Assembly: GCA_020882975.1 (NCBI GenBank)
Contig: JAHRFD010000001.1
Location: 290,336 to 354,335 of the forward strand
DNA length: 64,000 bases
Reading direction: 5' to 3'
Origin: Microcoleus sp. EPA2
GTDB lineage: Bacteria; Cyanobacteriota; Cyanobacteriia; Cyanobacteriales; Microcoleaceae
A program made the translations under genes and the position numbers. This document shows positions 35,485 to 44,524 of this stretch, in pieces. The notes beneath the pieces were generated by a model. That model was not told the DNA's origin, did no database searches, and worked only from the letters and a program-made list of their open reading frames with translations. Numbering within the stretch: the first letter of the stretch is position 1; each line of letters starts with the position of its first letter.

Positions 35485-36630
35485 CTACGCTCTTTTAATT
35501 TCTGCAACCACCCAATCAAAAATTTCGATAACTTGGTTGAGGTCTGATTCATCTTGTAAAGTAAACAAAGCCAGACTAGGCGATCGCACCTCACCAGGTT
35601 CTGTAGGTAGCGACAGCCCAATCGAACTAAACTTATTCCTCAGTTCCAGCCACTTTTCCTCCCGATTAAACGGCCGCTGCGAACCGTAATTGTGAGCCGA
35701 AATCTCCATTTTTCCAGCAATATTAACCGTAAACAACTGATAGGGTTTTTTGGCTTTTAGATGTAAGTGAGCCGCAAAGCCTCCATAGGTGTCCCCCGTA
35801 CCCCACTGAATATCCATTTCCGGTGCTTGATTTTTCACCCAAACATAAATTTCTTTTGCCATTTGCGCCTCTTCTGCGCCCCGTCTCGCTTTCAGTTCTG
35901 CAAAAAATGACGATTCATCCCAGCGTCTTCTTTCCCGCGTTGCACTCGATTTTTTCTGCTGTGCTTCTGCTGTCTGACCGATAATTCTCGGAACCAAAGT
36001 TCTGAGACCATCTTCACTTACATATTGCTTAATTTCCAGGGCAAAAACTTCAACCGGGTCCATTTGTTCGTTGAGAAATTCCACCACCCGGCGCATTTCA
36101 GCAGAAATCTCCTCAGCTACAAAAACCAAACGGATTTTACCAGCTTGTAAATTAGTTTTCACCTTCTGCCAAAACCGATCTTCATTGGCATCTGCACCGA
36201 GAAATTCCTCAAAAATCTGTTCTGGATCGCGACCCCGATCGCGACAATTAGCTTCAAAAAAAGCAATGATTGAATCTATGGGCCAGTAAACTACGGCATT
36301 AGCAGCATAGTCGATCGACTGACCTAAAACTTGTTGTCGGAGAGCAGCATTAGGAGTGCGCCTAACATCCACCAAAGTAGGCACTGCATTTTGGTCGATA
36401 AACAAATGATCCAGAGACCACTGCACGGCTGTTTCCTCATCGCTGGGTACTGAAACTTCGCGCGAAATCAACAACCATTTCCGCGCTGTAGCCCGATCTA
36501 TTTGGTCTCCAGCAATCAGATTAGGATAAGTTACAAGCAAGTCTTGTAACTGATCTTCTGAATCATAGGGCTGTTCCATCATTTCCAGCAGCCTGTCGTC
36601 ATCCTGAATCAGATAAATACCTCCAGCCAT
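35485..36630 (-). CDS. Conserved hypothetical protein with possible PD-(D/E)XK nuclease-like N-terminus
   Basis: The 381-residue soluble protein has an N-terminal half with SLDHLFIDQNAVPTLVDVRR followed by GQSIDYAANAVVYW. This resembles the DXnE-V-K strand-helix pattern of restriction-endonuclease folds, with VDVRR in place of VEVKR. A C-terminal block (FFAELKARRGAEEAQMAKEI, about residues 255-275) looks like the DUF4268-type tail. I recall close cyanobacterial relatives of unknown function. It lies downstream of dapF on the same strand with a hairpin between. Confidence 0.7.
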   Translation of the reverse strand: MAGGIYLIQDDDRLLEMMEQPYDSEDQLQDLLVTYPNLIAGDQIDRATARKWLLISREVSVPSDEETAVQWSLDHLFIDQNAVPTLVDVRRTPNAALRQQVLGQSIDYAANAVVYWPIDSIIAFFEANCRDRGRDPEQIFEEFLGADANEDRFWQKVKTNLQAGKIRLVFVAEEISAEMRRVVEFLNEQMDPVEVFALEIKQYVSEDGLRTLVPRIIGQTAEAQQKKSSATRERRRWDESSFFAELKARRGAEEAQMAKEIYVWVKNQAPEMDIQWGTGDTYGGFAAHLHLKAKKPYQLFTVNIAGKMEISAHNYGSQRPFNREEKWLELRNKFSSIGLSLPTEPGEVRSPSLALFTLQDESDLNQVIEIFDWVVAEIKRA

Positions 36631-36676
36631 GCACGCTCACCTAATTAATTTTACAATTGAGATTTTTGAACAAACA

Positions 36677-36717
36677 GTTAACAGTTAACTATCCACGGTT
36701 AACCGTCAACTGTTAAC
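36677..36717 (-). terminator. Hairpin between dapF and the downstream gene
   Basis: The arms GTTAACAGTTAAC and GTCAACTGTTAAC (one mismatch) with a 15-nt loop start 4 nt beyond the dapF stop codon. The GTTAACAG words also resemble STRR units. Confidence 0.6.
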
Positions 36718-36720
36718 AGA

Positions 36721-37704
36721 CTATTGACTAATCAAGCCCGTAAATACTCGCTGTGCCGGCCCAGTCATATAAATCCGTCCTGAGACTTCTGACCATTCGA
36801 TTTGCAACACGCCACCTGGGAGTTCAACAGAAGTGGTTCGATCGCACTTACCAGTCAATACCCCAGCCACCACAGCAGCACAAGCACCAGTTCCACAAGC
36901 TAGAGTAACACCTGCGCCTCTTTCCCACACCCGCATTTTTACATAGTCGGAATGTATCACTTGAATAAATTCCGTATTTGTACGTTGTGGGAATGCTGAG
37001 TGGTGTTCAAATTCAGGGCCCACAGTTTCCAAACTAACAGCCGAAACATCCTCCACAAAAGTAATGCAATGAGGATTACCCATGCTGACACAAGTAACAG
37101 ACCAAGATCGATCGGCCACCGCGATCGGCACATCTATCACTTTGGCATCTGGTGCCGCCAAAGTTGTCGGAATTTCCGACGCCAGCAAGCGAGGAACTCC
37201 CATATCCACCTTAACCTGACCGTCCGATCGCAATTCCGGGCTAATCACACCCGCCAGAGTGTGGATGCGGTACTGCGTCTTAGATTCACTCCCCCCCTGA
37301 CTAAGACCAGATTGAGATTCACTCCCCCCCTGACTAAGACCAGATTGAGATTCACTCCCCCCCTTAGTAAGGGGGGGTTGAGATTCACTCCCCCCCTTAG
37401 TAAGGGGGGGTTGGGGGGGGTAAATTTCCACTCCTTCCAAATCGGCGATAAACTTAGCCAAACAGCGAATCCCATTACCACACATTTCAGGTTCCGAACC
37501 ATCGGAGTTAAAAATCCGCATCGTATAGTCAGTGCCATTTTGCCCAGGAAGAGCAAAGATCACACCATCTGCACCGATCCCGAAATGTCGATCGCACAAT
37601 ACCACAGCTTGTTCTGGTGTCACCACAGGTTCTGAGGACTGGCGGTTGTCAATCAGAATAAAATCATTGCCCAGTCCATGATACTTCGCAAACTCGATCG
37701 GCAT
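36721..37704 (-). CDS. dapF: Diaminopimelate epimerase with in-frame repeat insertion
   Basis: DapF converts LL- to meso-diaminopimelate for peptidoglycan and lysine. Both catalytic cysteines are present: Cys75 in MCGNGIRC and Cys270 in [10 protein letters not shown]. The protein is 327 residues, about 45-50 longer than usual. The excess is a low-complexity insert at about residues 94-143 built from [11 protein letters not shown] and [11 protein letters not shown] units, placed between FIADLEG and YRIHTLAGV. By comparison with known DapF this is a surface loop between the catalytic Cys and the next strand, so activity may survive. hfq starts 116 bp away on the other strand; this neighbourhood is seen in other cyanobacteria. 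Confidence 0.92.
   Translation of the reverse strand: MPIEFAKYHGLGNDFILIDNRQSSEPVVTPEQAVVLCDRHFGIGADGVIFALPGQNGTDYTMRIFNSDGSEPEMCGNGIRCLAKFIADLEGVEIYPPQPPLTKGGSESQPPLTKGGSESQSGLSQGGSESQSGLSQGGSESKTQYRIHTLAGVISPELRSDGQVKVDMGVPRLLASEIPTTLAAPDAKVIDVPIAVADRSWSVTCVSMGNPHCITFVEDVSAVSLETVGPEFEHHSAFPQRTNTEFIQVIHSDYVKMRVWERGAGVTLACGTGACAAVVAGVLTGKCDRTTSVELPGGVLQIEWSEVSGRIYMTGPAQRVFTGLISQ
37283..37414 (-). repeat. 4 x 33-bp tandem repeat inside dapF
   Basis: Units begin GATTCACTCC at 37283, 37316, 37349 and 37382, exactly 33 bp apart. Units 3 and 4 contain a perfect palindrome CCCCCCCTTA-G-TAAGGGGGGG; units 1 and 2 share a diverged version (CCCCTGACTAAGACCAG). The palindrome is like the GATCCCCC...GGGGGATC elements at 51209 and 55078. 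Confidence 0.9.
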
Positions 37705-37820
37705 AAAACCCCTTTTGGTTAAAACTGATTACTTGATAGACTTCTAAAGTCATTAGTCATTCGTCCTTTGACTAATAACTAATGACTAATGACTAATGAC
37801 CAAATAACCCATTTCCTAGT

Positions 37821-38033
37821 ATGTCTGAATTTGAGACCGGATTGCCCAGCGTTCGCCTAATACAAAGCTACATCAAAGACAAACAACAGATAGAACTAAA
37901 ACTCGTGACCAACGACGTGCTAGTGGGTAAAATTTTTTGGCAAGACAATAACTGTATTTGCGTCCTTGATGACTCAGAAAAACAAATTCTAGTTTCGCGG
38001 CAAGCCATTGCTTATATCAAGTCCAGCGGGTGA
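37821..38033 (+). CDS. hfq: Cyanobacterial Hfq-like RNA chaperone
   Basis: The 70-residue Sm-fold protein has PSVRLIQSYIKDKQQIELKL and QDNNCICVLDDSEKQILVSR, matching the short cyanobacterial Hfq type. This type lacks the C-terminal tail and several RNA-binding residues of E. coli Hfq; in Synechocystis it interacts with the pilus motor PilB1 and is needed for motility. It is divergent from dapF across an STRR-containing 116-bp gap. Confidence 0.9.
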   Translation: MSEFETGLPSVRLIQSYIKDKQQIELKLVTNDVLVGKIFWQDNNCICVLDDSEKQILVSRQAIAYIKSSG

Positions 38034-38068
38034 GAGGAGGAGGAGAGATGGGGGGAGTGGGAGATGGG

Positions 38069-38216
38069 CAGGGCTGTTTCATTCTCAAACAAATCATCGT
38101 TTTGTAGGGGTAGTGGATGGTGCGTGCCTACCCTCCTCATCCACGATTTTGTAAGTGTTTCAGGCATCAGGGCAACCACGGGGGGATTGCCCCTACAAGA
38201 GAATGAAACAGCCCTG
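38069..38216. mobile_element. 148-bp MITE with perfect 18-bp terminal inverted repeats
   Basis: CAGGGCTGTTTCATTCTC (38069-38086) and its exact complement (38199-38216) enclose a core with GTAGGGGTAGTGGATGGTGC and GGGGATTGCCCCTACAAG. A related copy lies at 61705-61853. It has no coding capacity, so it would depend on a transposase elsewhere. Confidence 0.85.
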
Positions 38217-38275
38217 GGGAGATGGGGGGAGGGGGAGAGGGGAAGAGTGGGAGAGTGGGAGAGTGGGAGAATTAT

Positions 38276-38329
38276 CCCAATTCCCAATTCCCAATTCCCA
38301 ATTCCCAATTCCCAATTCCCAATTCCCTA
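38276..38329. repeat. STRR (CAATTCC)n
   Basis: About seven 7-nt CCAATTC units lie at the stop codon of the KefB-like gene; the gene's last codons abut the array. G-rich GAGAGTGG units precede it. Confidence 0.9.
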
Positions 38330-40642
38330 ATCACTAAACAGCTTTTCGCTAACTTGAGCGGTGACAAAAGGCAGTTTGACCACAGGTGGCTGAACCACAG
38401 GTGCAGCAGTTCGCTGCATCAAGCCGATTTCGTAGAAGCCTCCGCACAACAACAAACGATCGCCCTCTTGCAAATCCGTACTACCATCAGGCCAGCGACT
38501 AAATTTCCCTTCCCGTCGGATGGCGCGTACCTCCACCCCGTACTGAGTCAGCAACTCCACCTCAGATAGTTTTTTGCCCGCCCAAGGACTGTTTGCTGGC
38601 AATCTCAGCCACTGACAAGAACTATCGCCCTGCGGCACAGCAGCTTCGCCCTTCGCCAGCAACTCAAAACTCACAAGCTCTTCCGGTTCGCCAACTACCA
38701 AAAGGCGATCGCCAGACTCCAAAGCAGTCTTACCATTAGGATAGTCAATTTCTTCGCCATCTTGACGGACGATCGCCATGACACTGACCCCTGTCAACTG
38801 CCGCAAGTTAGTTTCCTCCAGAGTCATGCTAGCAATGGGAGAACCTTCCGGGAGATTGTACCAACCACTGTTCATATCTCGAACCGCCACTTGCAAATCC
38901 CGCGAAATAGCAGCATTTCCTCGTGAGGCTCGGAATTCCAGATAGCGACTGCTGCGAATTTGCTGGACTTCCCGGCTAATAGCAATGGCTGACAAACCAA
39001 TACCAGACAACAGATGAGACGAAAGCTCCAAACTAGCCTCAAACTCCGGCTGCACAACTTCCCAAGCCCCCAGTTGGTAGAGCAATTCGATATCTTTATC
39101 TTTGTTTGCTCGCACCACAATATCTAAATCAGGGACTAATTCTAAAGCTCGCTTGAGACACAAACGAGTGCTCATCGGATCTGGAAGCGTCACCGCCATT
39201 GCTCTTGCCCGTTCCACCCCCGCAGCTTCCAAGACGTGCAAGCTAGCAGCATTACCATAAATATAGGGAATTCCCTGGAGTCTACACTCTTGAATTCTAC
39301 TTTCCGACTCATCAATTACCACCACCGAACAGTTGCGACTTTGCAGCATTTTGACTAAATTCCTACCAACTCGCCCGTAGCCACAAATCACAATATGATT
39401 TTGTTCCGGCAAAGTTTCAGCTATTTCCACAGGTTGAGATGTGGCATCAAAATAGCGCTGCAAAGGCCCGAAGTTTTCCGCCCACTTCAACAACTGTGGC
39501 ACGCTTCTCAATACGAACGGTGTCAGCACCAAAGTAACTGCCGTTGTTCCCAAAATTAATAGGTAAACATTTCGTGAAACCAGTCCCAAGGCTTGACCAG
39601 AACTGGCAAGCACAAAGGAGAATTCTCCAATTTGAGCTAAACCCAAACCAGCGATTAATGCTGTTTTTAGTGGATAGCCAAACAGTCGGACGATCGGCGT
39701 TACGATCGAGAATTTGCCGACAAATACTAAAAATACCAATCCCAGGATTAACTCTAGATGGTTCCAGAGAAACCACGGGTCAATTAACATTCCGATGGTC
39801 ACAAAAAATAGGGATGCAAAAATATCTCGCAAAGGCTCGACATAAGTTAGAGTTTGGTCAGCATATTCCACCTCAGAAATCATTAAACCCGCCACAAAAG
39901 CTCCCATTTCAATGGAAAAACCCAAATATTCAGTCAGCAGCGCAATCCCCAAAGCCAAAACCACAACTCCCAGCAAAAACAGTTCCCGACTCTCTGTTTT
40001 AGCCAGGTAGCGCAGCAAGCGAGGAATCACCCAAATGCCCGCAACCACAGCGCCCGCAGCAAATAAACTAATTCGCAGCAAAGCCAGGCCCACAGTGATC
40101 CCAATAGTTTCGATAGGCTGGTTGAGCGCCGGCAAAACTGCTAGCATTAGACCCAAGGCTAAATCTTGAACCACCAATATTCCCAGCATTACTTGACCGT
40201 GGGAAGTACCAGCTTCATTCCGTTCCATCAAGCACTTCAGTACCACTGCTGTGGAGGAGAGGGACAGAATCGCCCCTAAAAACACACCTTGGGCTGGTGA
40301 GTCTACCCAGCCTACAGCCAAGGATGTGAAAGTAGTAATGGCGATGGTGAGGACAATTTGTAAAGTCCCACCGCCGAGACTAATTGCTTTAACTTTCTGT
40401 AGTTCGGCGAAGGAAAATTCTACTCCCAACGCAAACAACAAAAAAGCAACGCCGAATTCAGCCAAAGTCTCTACCTGAATTAATTCTTTAATCAGCCCTA
40501 AACCTGCCGGCCCCACTACCATCCCTCCGAGGAGATAGCCCAGAATTACCGGCTGTCGCAAAAGCGATGCGAACAATCCTCCTGCTGCGGCAGCAGCGAG
40601 AACTAGAACTAAGTCAACGATCAGTCGGAAGTCTTCTTGCAC
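38327..40642 (-). CDS. CPA2 cation:proton antiporter with RCK domains (KefB/KefC-like)
   Basis: The 771-residue membrane protein has an N-terminal Na+/H+ exchanger domain with about 12 helices (residues 5-390). A TrkA-N domain follows with [17 protein letters not shown] (about 421-437) and an acidic DES at the end of beta-2. Two TrkA-C domains (about 575-660 and 680-755) end the protein. It exchanges K+ or Na+ for protons, gated by NAD(H)-type ligands. Unlike KefC it has the second TrkA-C copy, as in several cyanobacterial NapA/KefB-type proteins. The start at 40642 has no strong ribosome binding site. Confidence 0.92.
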
Positions 40643-40750
40643 AACTTATATGAAAAAAGTGTAAAGTTATATTATAGTTTGGGAATTGGGAATTGGGAAT
40701 TAGTAATTGGGAATTAGTCCTCGTGCGAGAATTCAGAAATCGGATTTTTG
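40643..40750. other. Intergenic region with (GGGAATT) STRR
   Basis: Four to five GGGAATT heptamers (about 40681-40719) lie between the antiporter start and the 273-bp repeat array. No gene is seen. Confidence 0.7.
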
Positions 40751-41388
40751 ATTAATATCGTGTTGAACACCCTTGATTATGCGGTAGGGGCGGGTTTTAC
40801 AAATAATATTTGAGACGAACCAACAATCTGTATAAACCCGCCCACACCCAACCAATAACCCCGATTAACTTGATGGGCGACCCAAAAAATACAGATGAAA
40901 AAATGCAGATTTGCGCTCGGACCAGGGCGGGTTTATGATGTTGTTGGTTTCCCCCAGAGATGGTTGGTCAAACCCGCCCCTACGGCTTTCTTGTCTCACA
41001 GGGATAGTGTCGGGAAACATTTGATTAATATCCTGTTGAGTACCCTTGATTCTTCGGTAGGGGCGGGTTTTACAAATAATATTTGAGACGAACCAACAAT
41101 CTGTATAAACCCGCCCACACCCAACCAATAACCCCGATTAACTTGATGGGCGACCCCAAAAATGCAGATGAAAAAATGCAGATTTGCGCTCGGACTAGGG
41201 CGGGTTTATGATGTTGTTGATTCCCCCCATAGATGGTTGGTCAAACCCGCCCCTACGGCTTTCTTGTCTCACAGGGATAGTGTCGGGAAATATTTGATTA
41301 ATATCGTGTTGAATACCCTTGATTATGCGGTAGGGGCGGGTTTTACAAATAATAGTTGAGACGAACCAACAATCTGTTTAAACCCGCC
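40751..41388. repeat. 273-bp tandem direct repeats (2.3 units)
   Basis: Units start with ATTAATATC at 40751, 41024 and 41297, giving exactly 273-bp periods; the third unit is cut after about 90 bp. Copies differ by few substitutions. Each unit has inverted GGGGCGGGTTT / AAACCCGCCC words, so each can fold into two hairpins. Frames across it (for example 40895-41086, 41162-41359) are repeats of the same non-coding text. Confidence 0.9.
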
Positions 41389-41530
41389 CTGGGTGGTTGA
41401 GGTTGTGGAGTTGGCTGCTGTCGTGTAAGTTGTTGTCAGTATGTTCGATGTTGTTTGGTTGATGGGTGTCAAGGCCCAGGGATTTCATGAAATCGTCTAA
41501 CGGGGAGTTGCTGTCAGAGGTATGATTCAT
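41378..41530 (-). CDS. Possible small protein or truncated gene start
   Basis: A 50-residue frame starts MNHTSDSNSPLDDFMKSLGL and ends in the edge of the 273-bp repeat (HPGRV). The first 45 codons read like genuine protein (acidic, Asn/His-rich, DDFMKSLGLD) while the last five are repeat-derived. It could be the 5' part of a gene cut by the repeat. There is no clear ribosome binding site. Confidence 0.35.
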   Translation of the reverse strand: MNHTSDSNSPLDDFMKSLGLDTHQPNNIEHTDNNLHDSSQLHNLNHPGRV

Positions 41531-41674
41531 GGGTTTGGGGAATGTTTGGTGATTTTCTCTATTTTGCCAAATTATTTTGTATTTTAATGAGTAGTAATTT
41601 TTTTTACCTCACCCCAACCCGGACTTTATGAAGGTCCGGGAGTAAGAAATTCACAAAGGATTTGGGATTACTCT

Positions 41675-42541
41675 ATGTTGAGAACAAGCATGAAAAGAGC
41701 GAGTTTGAGTGGTGGAATTGTTGCTAGCATTCTCAGTTTGGTATCGCCGGTGCAAGCTTTGCAGGTAGTTGTCACTCCACAAAATCCCCAACTGGGAGAT
41801 ACGCTGTCAGTAATGATTCAGGTAGATGATAGCCCTGGGGCAACTCCAATGGTTTCTCTACAACAGAAAAATTACCCAGCTTTTCCGATGGGTAACAACC
41901 GCTTTCGGGCACTGCTACCGACGACGCCACTAGAAAAAGCCGGAACTCGCCAAATCCAAGTCACTGGTGACGGAAAGGTGCAAAACTTGAGCGTACAAGT
42001 GCGCGATCGCAATTTTCCGACTCAATCTATCACGCTACCACCAGGGAAAGATAGTGAAGGTACTGATGCTGAATTCGATCGCGTAGATGCGTTTAAAGCA
42101 CTGGTGACACCCGAAAAGTTTTGGAATGGCCCCCTGTTGCGACCTAATTCTGGCGAAATTACTACTGTTTACGGGGTGCGCCGATACTATAATGGGGTGT
42201 TTGCCCAAGACTACTACCATCGAGGTGTTGATTATGCAGGTGCTTATGGTTCTCCTGTCGTCGCACCGGCTGCTGGTCGGGTTTCTCTGGTGGGACGCGA
42301 ATCTCAAGGGTTTAAAATTCATGGCAATGTAGTTGGTATTGACCACGGTCAAGGGTTAGCCAGTATTTTGATGCACTTGAGTCGCATTGATGTCCAAGAA
42401 GGGGATTTCGTGAAGCCTGGTCAAGTTATTGGGGCGCTGGGTTCTACGGGGGCTTCTACAGGTCCTCACCTGCACTGGGGACTGTATGTAAACGGGCAGT
42501 CGATCGATCCGGTACCTTGGCGACTTCAAGGAATTGAGTAA
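41675..42541 (+). CDS. M23-family metallopeptidase (LytM-like, secreted)
   Basis: The 288-residue protein has an N-terminal signal sequence (about residues 1-28, ending SPVQA), a beta-sandwich-like domain (about 30-125) and a C-terminal M23 domain. The zinc ligands are His182 and Asp186 in HRGVD and His267 with His265 in GPHLHWG. It would cut peptidoglycan cross-bridges or act as a cell-wall activator in the periplasm. ATG 41690 (MKRASL) is another possible start. The upstream 130 bp is unique, AT-rich sequence. Confidence 0.92.
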   Translation: MLRTSMKRASLSGGIVASILSLVSPVQALQVVVTPQNPQLGDTLSVMIQVDDSPGATPMVSLQQKNYPAFPMGNNRFRALLPTTPLEKAGTRQIQVTGDGKVQNLSVQVRDRNFPTQSITLPPGKDSEGTDAEFDRVDAFKALVTPEKFWNGPLLRPNSGEITTVYGVRRYYNGVFAQDYYHRGVDYAGAYGSPVVAPAAGRVSLVGRESQGFKIHGNVVGIDHGQGLASILMHLSRIDVQEGDFVKPGQVIGALGSTGASTGPHLHWGLYVNGQSIDPVPWRLQGIE

Positions 42542-42752
42542 TAATTTTTCCAGACTTTGATGAATTTACCAGTCATTATGGGGTAAGTTTGTGGCTGGGG
42601 CGTGCCGATCGCACTTGTAAGTTAAGTTATAAGTGTTAAGTTAGAATTTTTACAAAAATTCTCAACGACCGGCTCCAAATTCCAATCTCCAGACGCCAGT
42701 AATTGCGTCTTCACAAAACTTTATTGATGATGCCGTTGAGCGGGAAGCATAT

Positions 42753-43292
42753 ATGAGTATTGAAAAAATTGTTGAACAAGCTTTGCAGGATGGCTATTTA
42801 ACGCCGTCTATGGAAGCTGAAGTAGGACGAATTTGCAATACGGCTTCCGAATTGTCGATCGAGGAGTATATGGCTCTCGATCGTTTGATGGGAGCTTTAT
42901 TAACTGGGGAAGTTGTGGTTCTTCCTCGCAAACAGTTCATCAATGTGATGGAAGAGTTGGTGCTTAGTGATGCGATCGCCAGGGTTGCTGAAATTGAGGC
43001 CACTAGCGACCAGACTCTTGATGTGGGAGATATTGCGGCTTATGCTTTAAATAGATTGCCGCCTCTTTACGCTACGACTGAAGAAGGAGCTCACTTTCAA
43101 AGGGCTAGGGCTAAAGAGCAACTTCATGAATTGATTTCCAAAGAAGTCAACGCAGCGATCGCCCGCAACTTGGACCGGCCAGAACCTGTCAACCCGACAG
43201 CTTTGGCTAAGCAGTCTTCTGGAAATGAAGTTATTTCGAGTTTAAGCAATTTGTTGCAGGCGAATGCTACTAATTTTGAGCAACAACCTTAG
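42753..43292 (+). CDS. ComFB-family late competence protein
   Basis: The 179-residue protein has the ComFB core NVMEELVLSDAIARVAEIEA and DVGDIAAYALNRLPPLYATT (about residues 70-120). In Synechocystis ComFB proteins have been described as cyclic-di-nucleotide receptors linked to natural competence; that is knowledge of the family, not shown here. The C-terminal 40 residues are low-complexity. It is monocistronic and faces the Psb29 gene. Confidence 0.85.
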   Translation: MSIEKIVEQALQDGYLTPSMEAEVGRICNTASELSIEEYMALDRLMGALLTGEVVVLPRKQFINVMEELVLSDAIARVAEIEATSDQTLDVGDIAAYALNRLPPLYATTEEGAHFQRARAKEQLHELISKEVNAAIARNLDRPEPVNPTALAKQSSGNEVISSLSNLLQANATNFEQQP

Positions 43293-43314
43293 CCAAATTA
43301 GTTGTAATATCAAA

Positions 43315-43373
43315 ATATCCGACCTCTTGAAAAAGTCGGATATCTAAATTCTAGCCTGTTTCACAAAGGCTAG
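43315..43373. terminator. Double hairpin bidirectional terminator
   Basis: The first stem ATATCCGAC/GTCGGATAT (43315-43343) is followed by CTAGCCT/AGGCTAG (43351-43373). Both lie between two convergent genes. The first belongs to the CGACTT/AAGTCGG hairpin family. Confidence 0.75.
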
Positions 43374-43390
43374 GTTTCTTGCAAAAATCG

Positions 43391-44161
43391 TTAATTTGTG
43401 CTTTCCGTGGAGTCTAGGGATGGGTTAGGACTGGCTTGATTGGCTAGATCTCGTTTTTCCCGTTTTTTCCGTTCTGCTTGGATTACATCTTCGAGCACGA
43501 TTCGTGCTTGAGCCATTTTTTCCAAGTTGCTGCGGTACAAGTCCAAATCTTTGCTAACTTTGTCTTCGGGTAAATGCAAGGCCGCACAGACTTTTTTGAG
43601 TGTATCGTTGAGGGTTGCTTGGTCTTTGACCAAGTTGGGGTCAGCTTTTTCTAACATGGAGAATAAGCCGATCGCGAATAAGCGACTGTACTTAAATTGA
43701 GGGTTATTGGCGATCGCCTCTAAACACCCTTGCAAATCTCCTGTATCCTCAAAACTGGTTGAGCGAGCGAACCATGAAAGCAACTCACTACCCGAAAGTC
43801 TTTGGGCCAAGCTTTCGAGTCTGTCAGCATCGTGCTTATAGCGATCGGGATCGTCCTCTACAGCTTTGCACAAACCGTTAAAAATTGAATCCTTGTCTTG
43901 TTCTGGGACGTATCCCAACATGAATCGATTAAAGGCTGTCACCACACCCAAAGCATAGATTGAGTCGTAGTGAAAATCGGCATTTGCCGAAAGCAAGTGC
44001 ATTTCTACCATCAACTCTTCCACCACTCGACGGTAAATAGAATTGATCGGCCGAGTGTGAATCGTATAGAAACTTCGCTTAGTATCTGAAACAGTACGGT
44101 TCTTGTTCACCTGAGTCTTAATATCTAATAATTTTGCCGTAGCCAGCGTGCTCAGCGGCAT
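43391..44161 (-). CDS. thf1: Photosystem II biogenesis protein Psb29 / Thf1
   Basis: The 256-residue protein matches Psb29/Thylakoid formation 1 from RTVSDTKRSFYTIHTRPINS onward, through ELMVEMHLLS and FMLGYVPEQ. It associates with FtsH proteases and PSII turnover in thylakoids. There is a coiled-coil C-terminal half. The first 20 residues are atypical, so a GTG start at 44110 (VNKNRTVSD) is plausible; I keep the ATG at 44161. Confidence 0.93.
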   Translation of the reverse strand: MPLSTLATAKLLDIKTQVNKNRTVSDTKRSFYTIHTRPINSIYRRVVEELMVEMHLLSANADFHYDSIYALGVVTAFNRFMLGYVPEQDKDSIFNGLCKAVEDDPDRYKHDADRLESLAQRLSGSELLSWFARSTSFEDTGDLQGCLEAIANNPQFKYSRLFAIGLFSMLEKADPNLVKDQATLNDTLKKVCAALHLPEDKVSKDLDLYRSNLEKMAQARIVLEDVIQAERKKREKRDLANQASPNPSLDSTESTN

Positions 44162-44524
44162 GAGTAAAGTCGGGAATTGGAACTGCGTGCGATCGGGCTG
44201 ACAAAAAGTGCCATTTTTTTTAACATCGGTATCGCCAGTACCGAAGCCAAAACCTGACCGGATAAATCAACTACAGGCGCTGACTTACATATTTTCCTAA
44301 TTTTCTTAGGGGCTTTTGTACAATTATATCTTAGCTGGAATCGTTAACAAACTTAATATTCTGATTAGTTCAAATTTGCTTTGGGATTGCACAATCAAGT
44401 CTTAATGTCAAGCGAAAAGGTCTAATATGTACGATGGCGATCGCCATCAAGGAATTTGATCCCCAGCCGCTAGATTCACCTGCGCGACCAAATCCTCAAT
44501 CCCCAATCTCCAATCTAGAATCCT
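44162..44524. other. Promoter region between divergent thf1 and cpcT genes
   Basis: No gene is visible. The sequence holds GATGGCGATCGCCATC (44433-44448), a 16-bp palindrome centred on HIP1, and a CGGTATCGCC...ACCG stretch near 44227. The promoters of both photosynthetic genes should lie here. Confidence 0.55.

Noticed and set aside
37000-37635. A 211-residue plus-strand frame with repeated LRFTPPLTK units
   Set aside because: It is the antisense shadow of the dapF repeat; dapF on the other strand is a complete, recognisable enzyme.
40895-41359. Two similar short plus-strand frames in the 273-bp repeats
   Set aside because: They repeat because the DNA repeats; the residues have no family resemblance and there is no ribosome binding site.
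44433-44448. 16-bp palindrome as an operator
   Set aside because: It is centred on HIP1 (GCGATCGC), which occurs throughout the window inside and outside genes.
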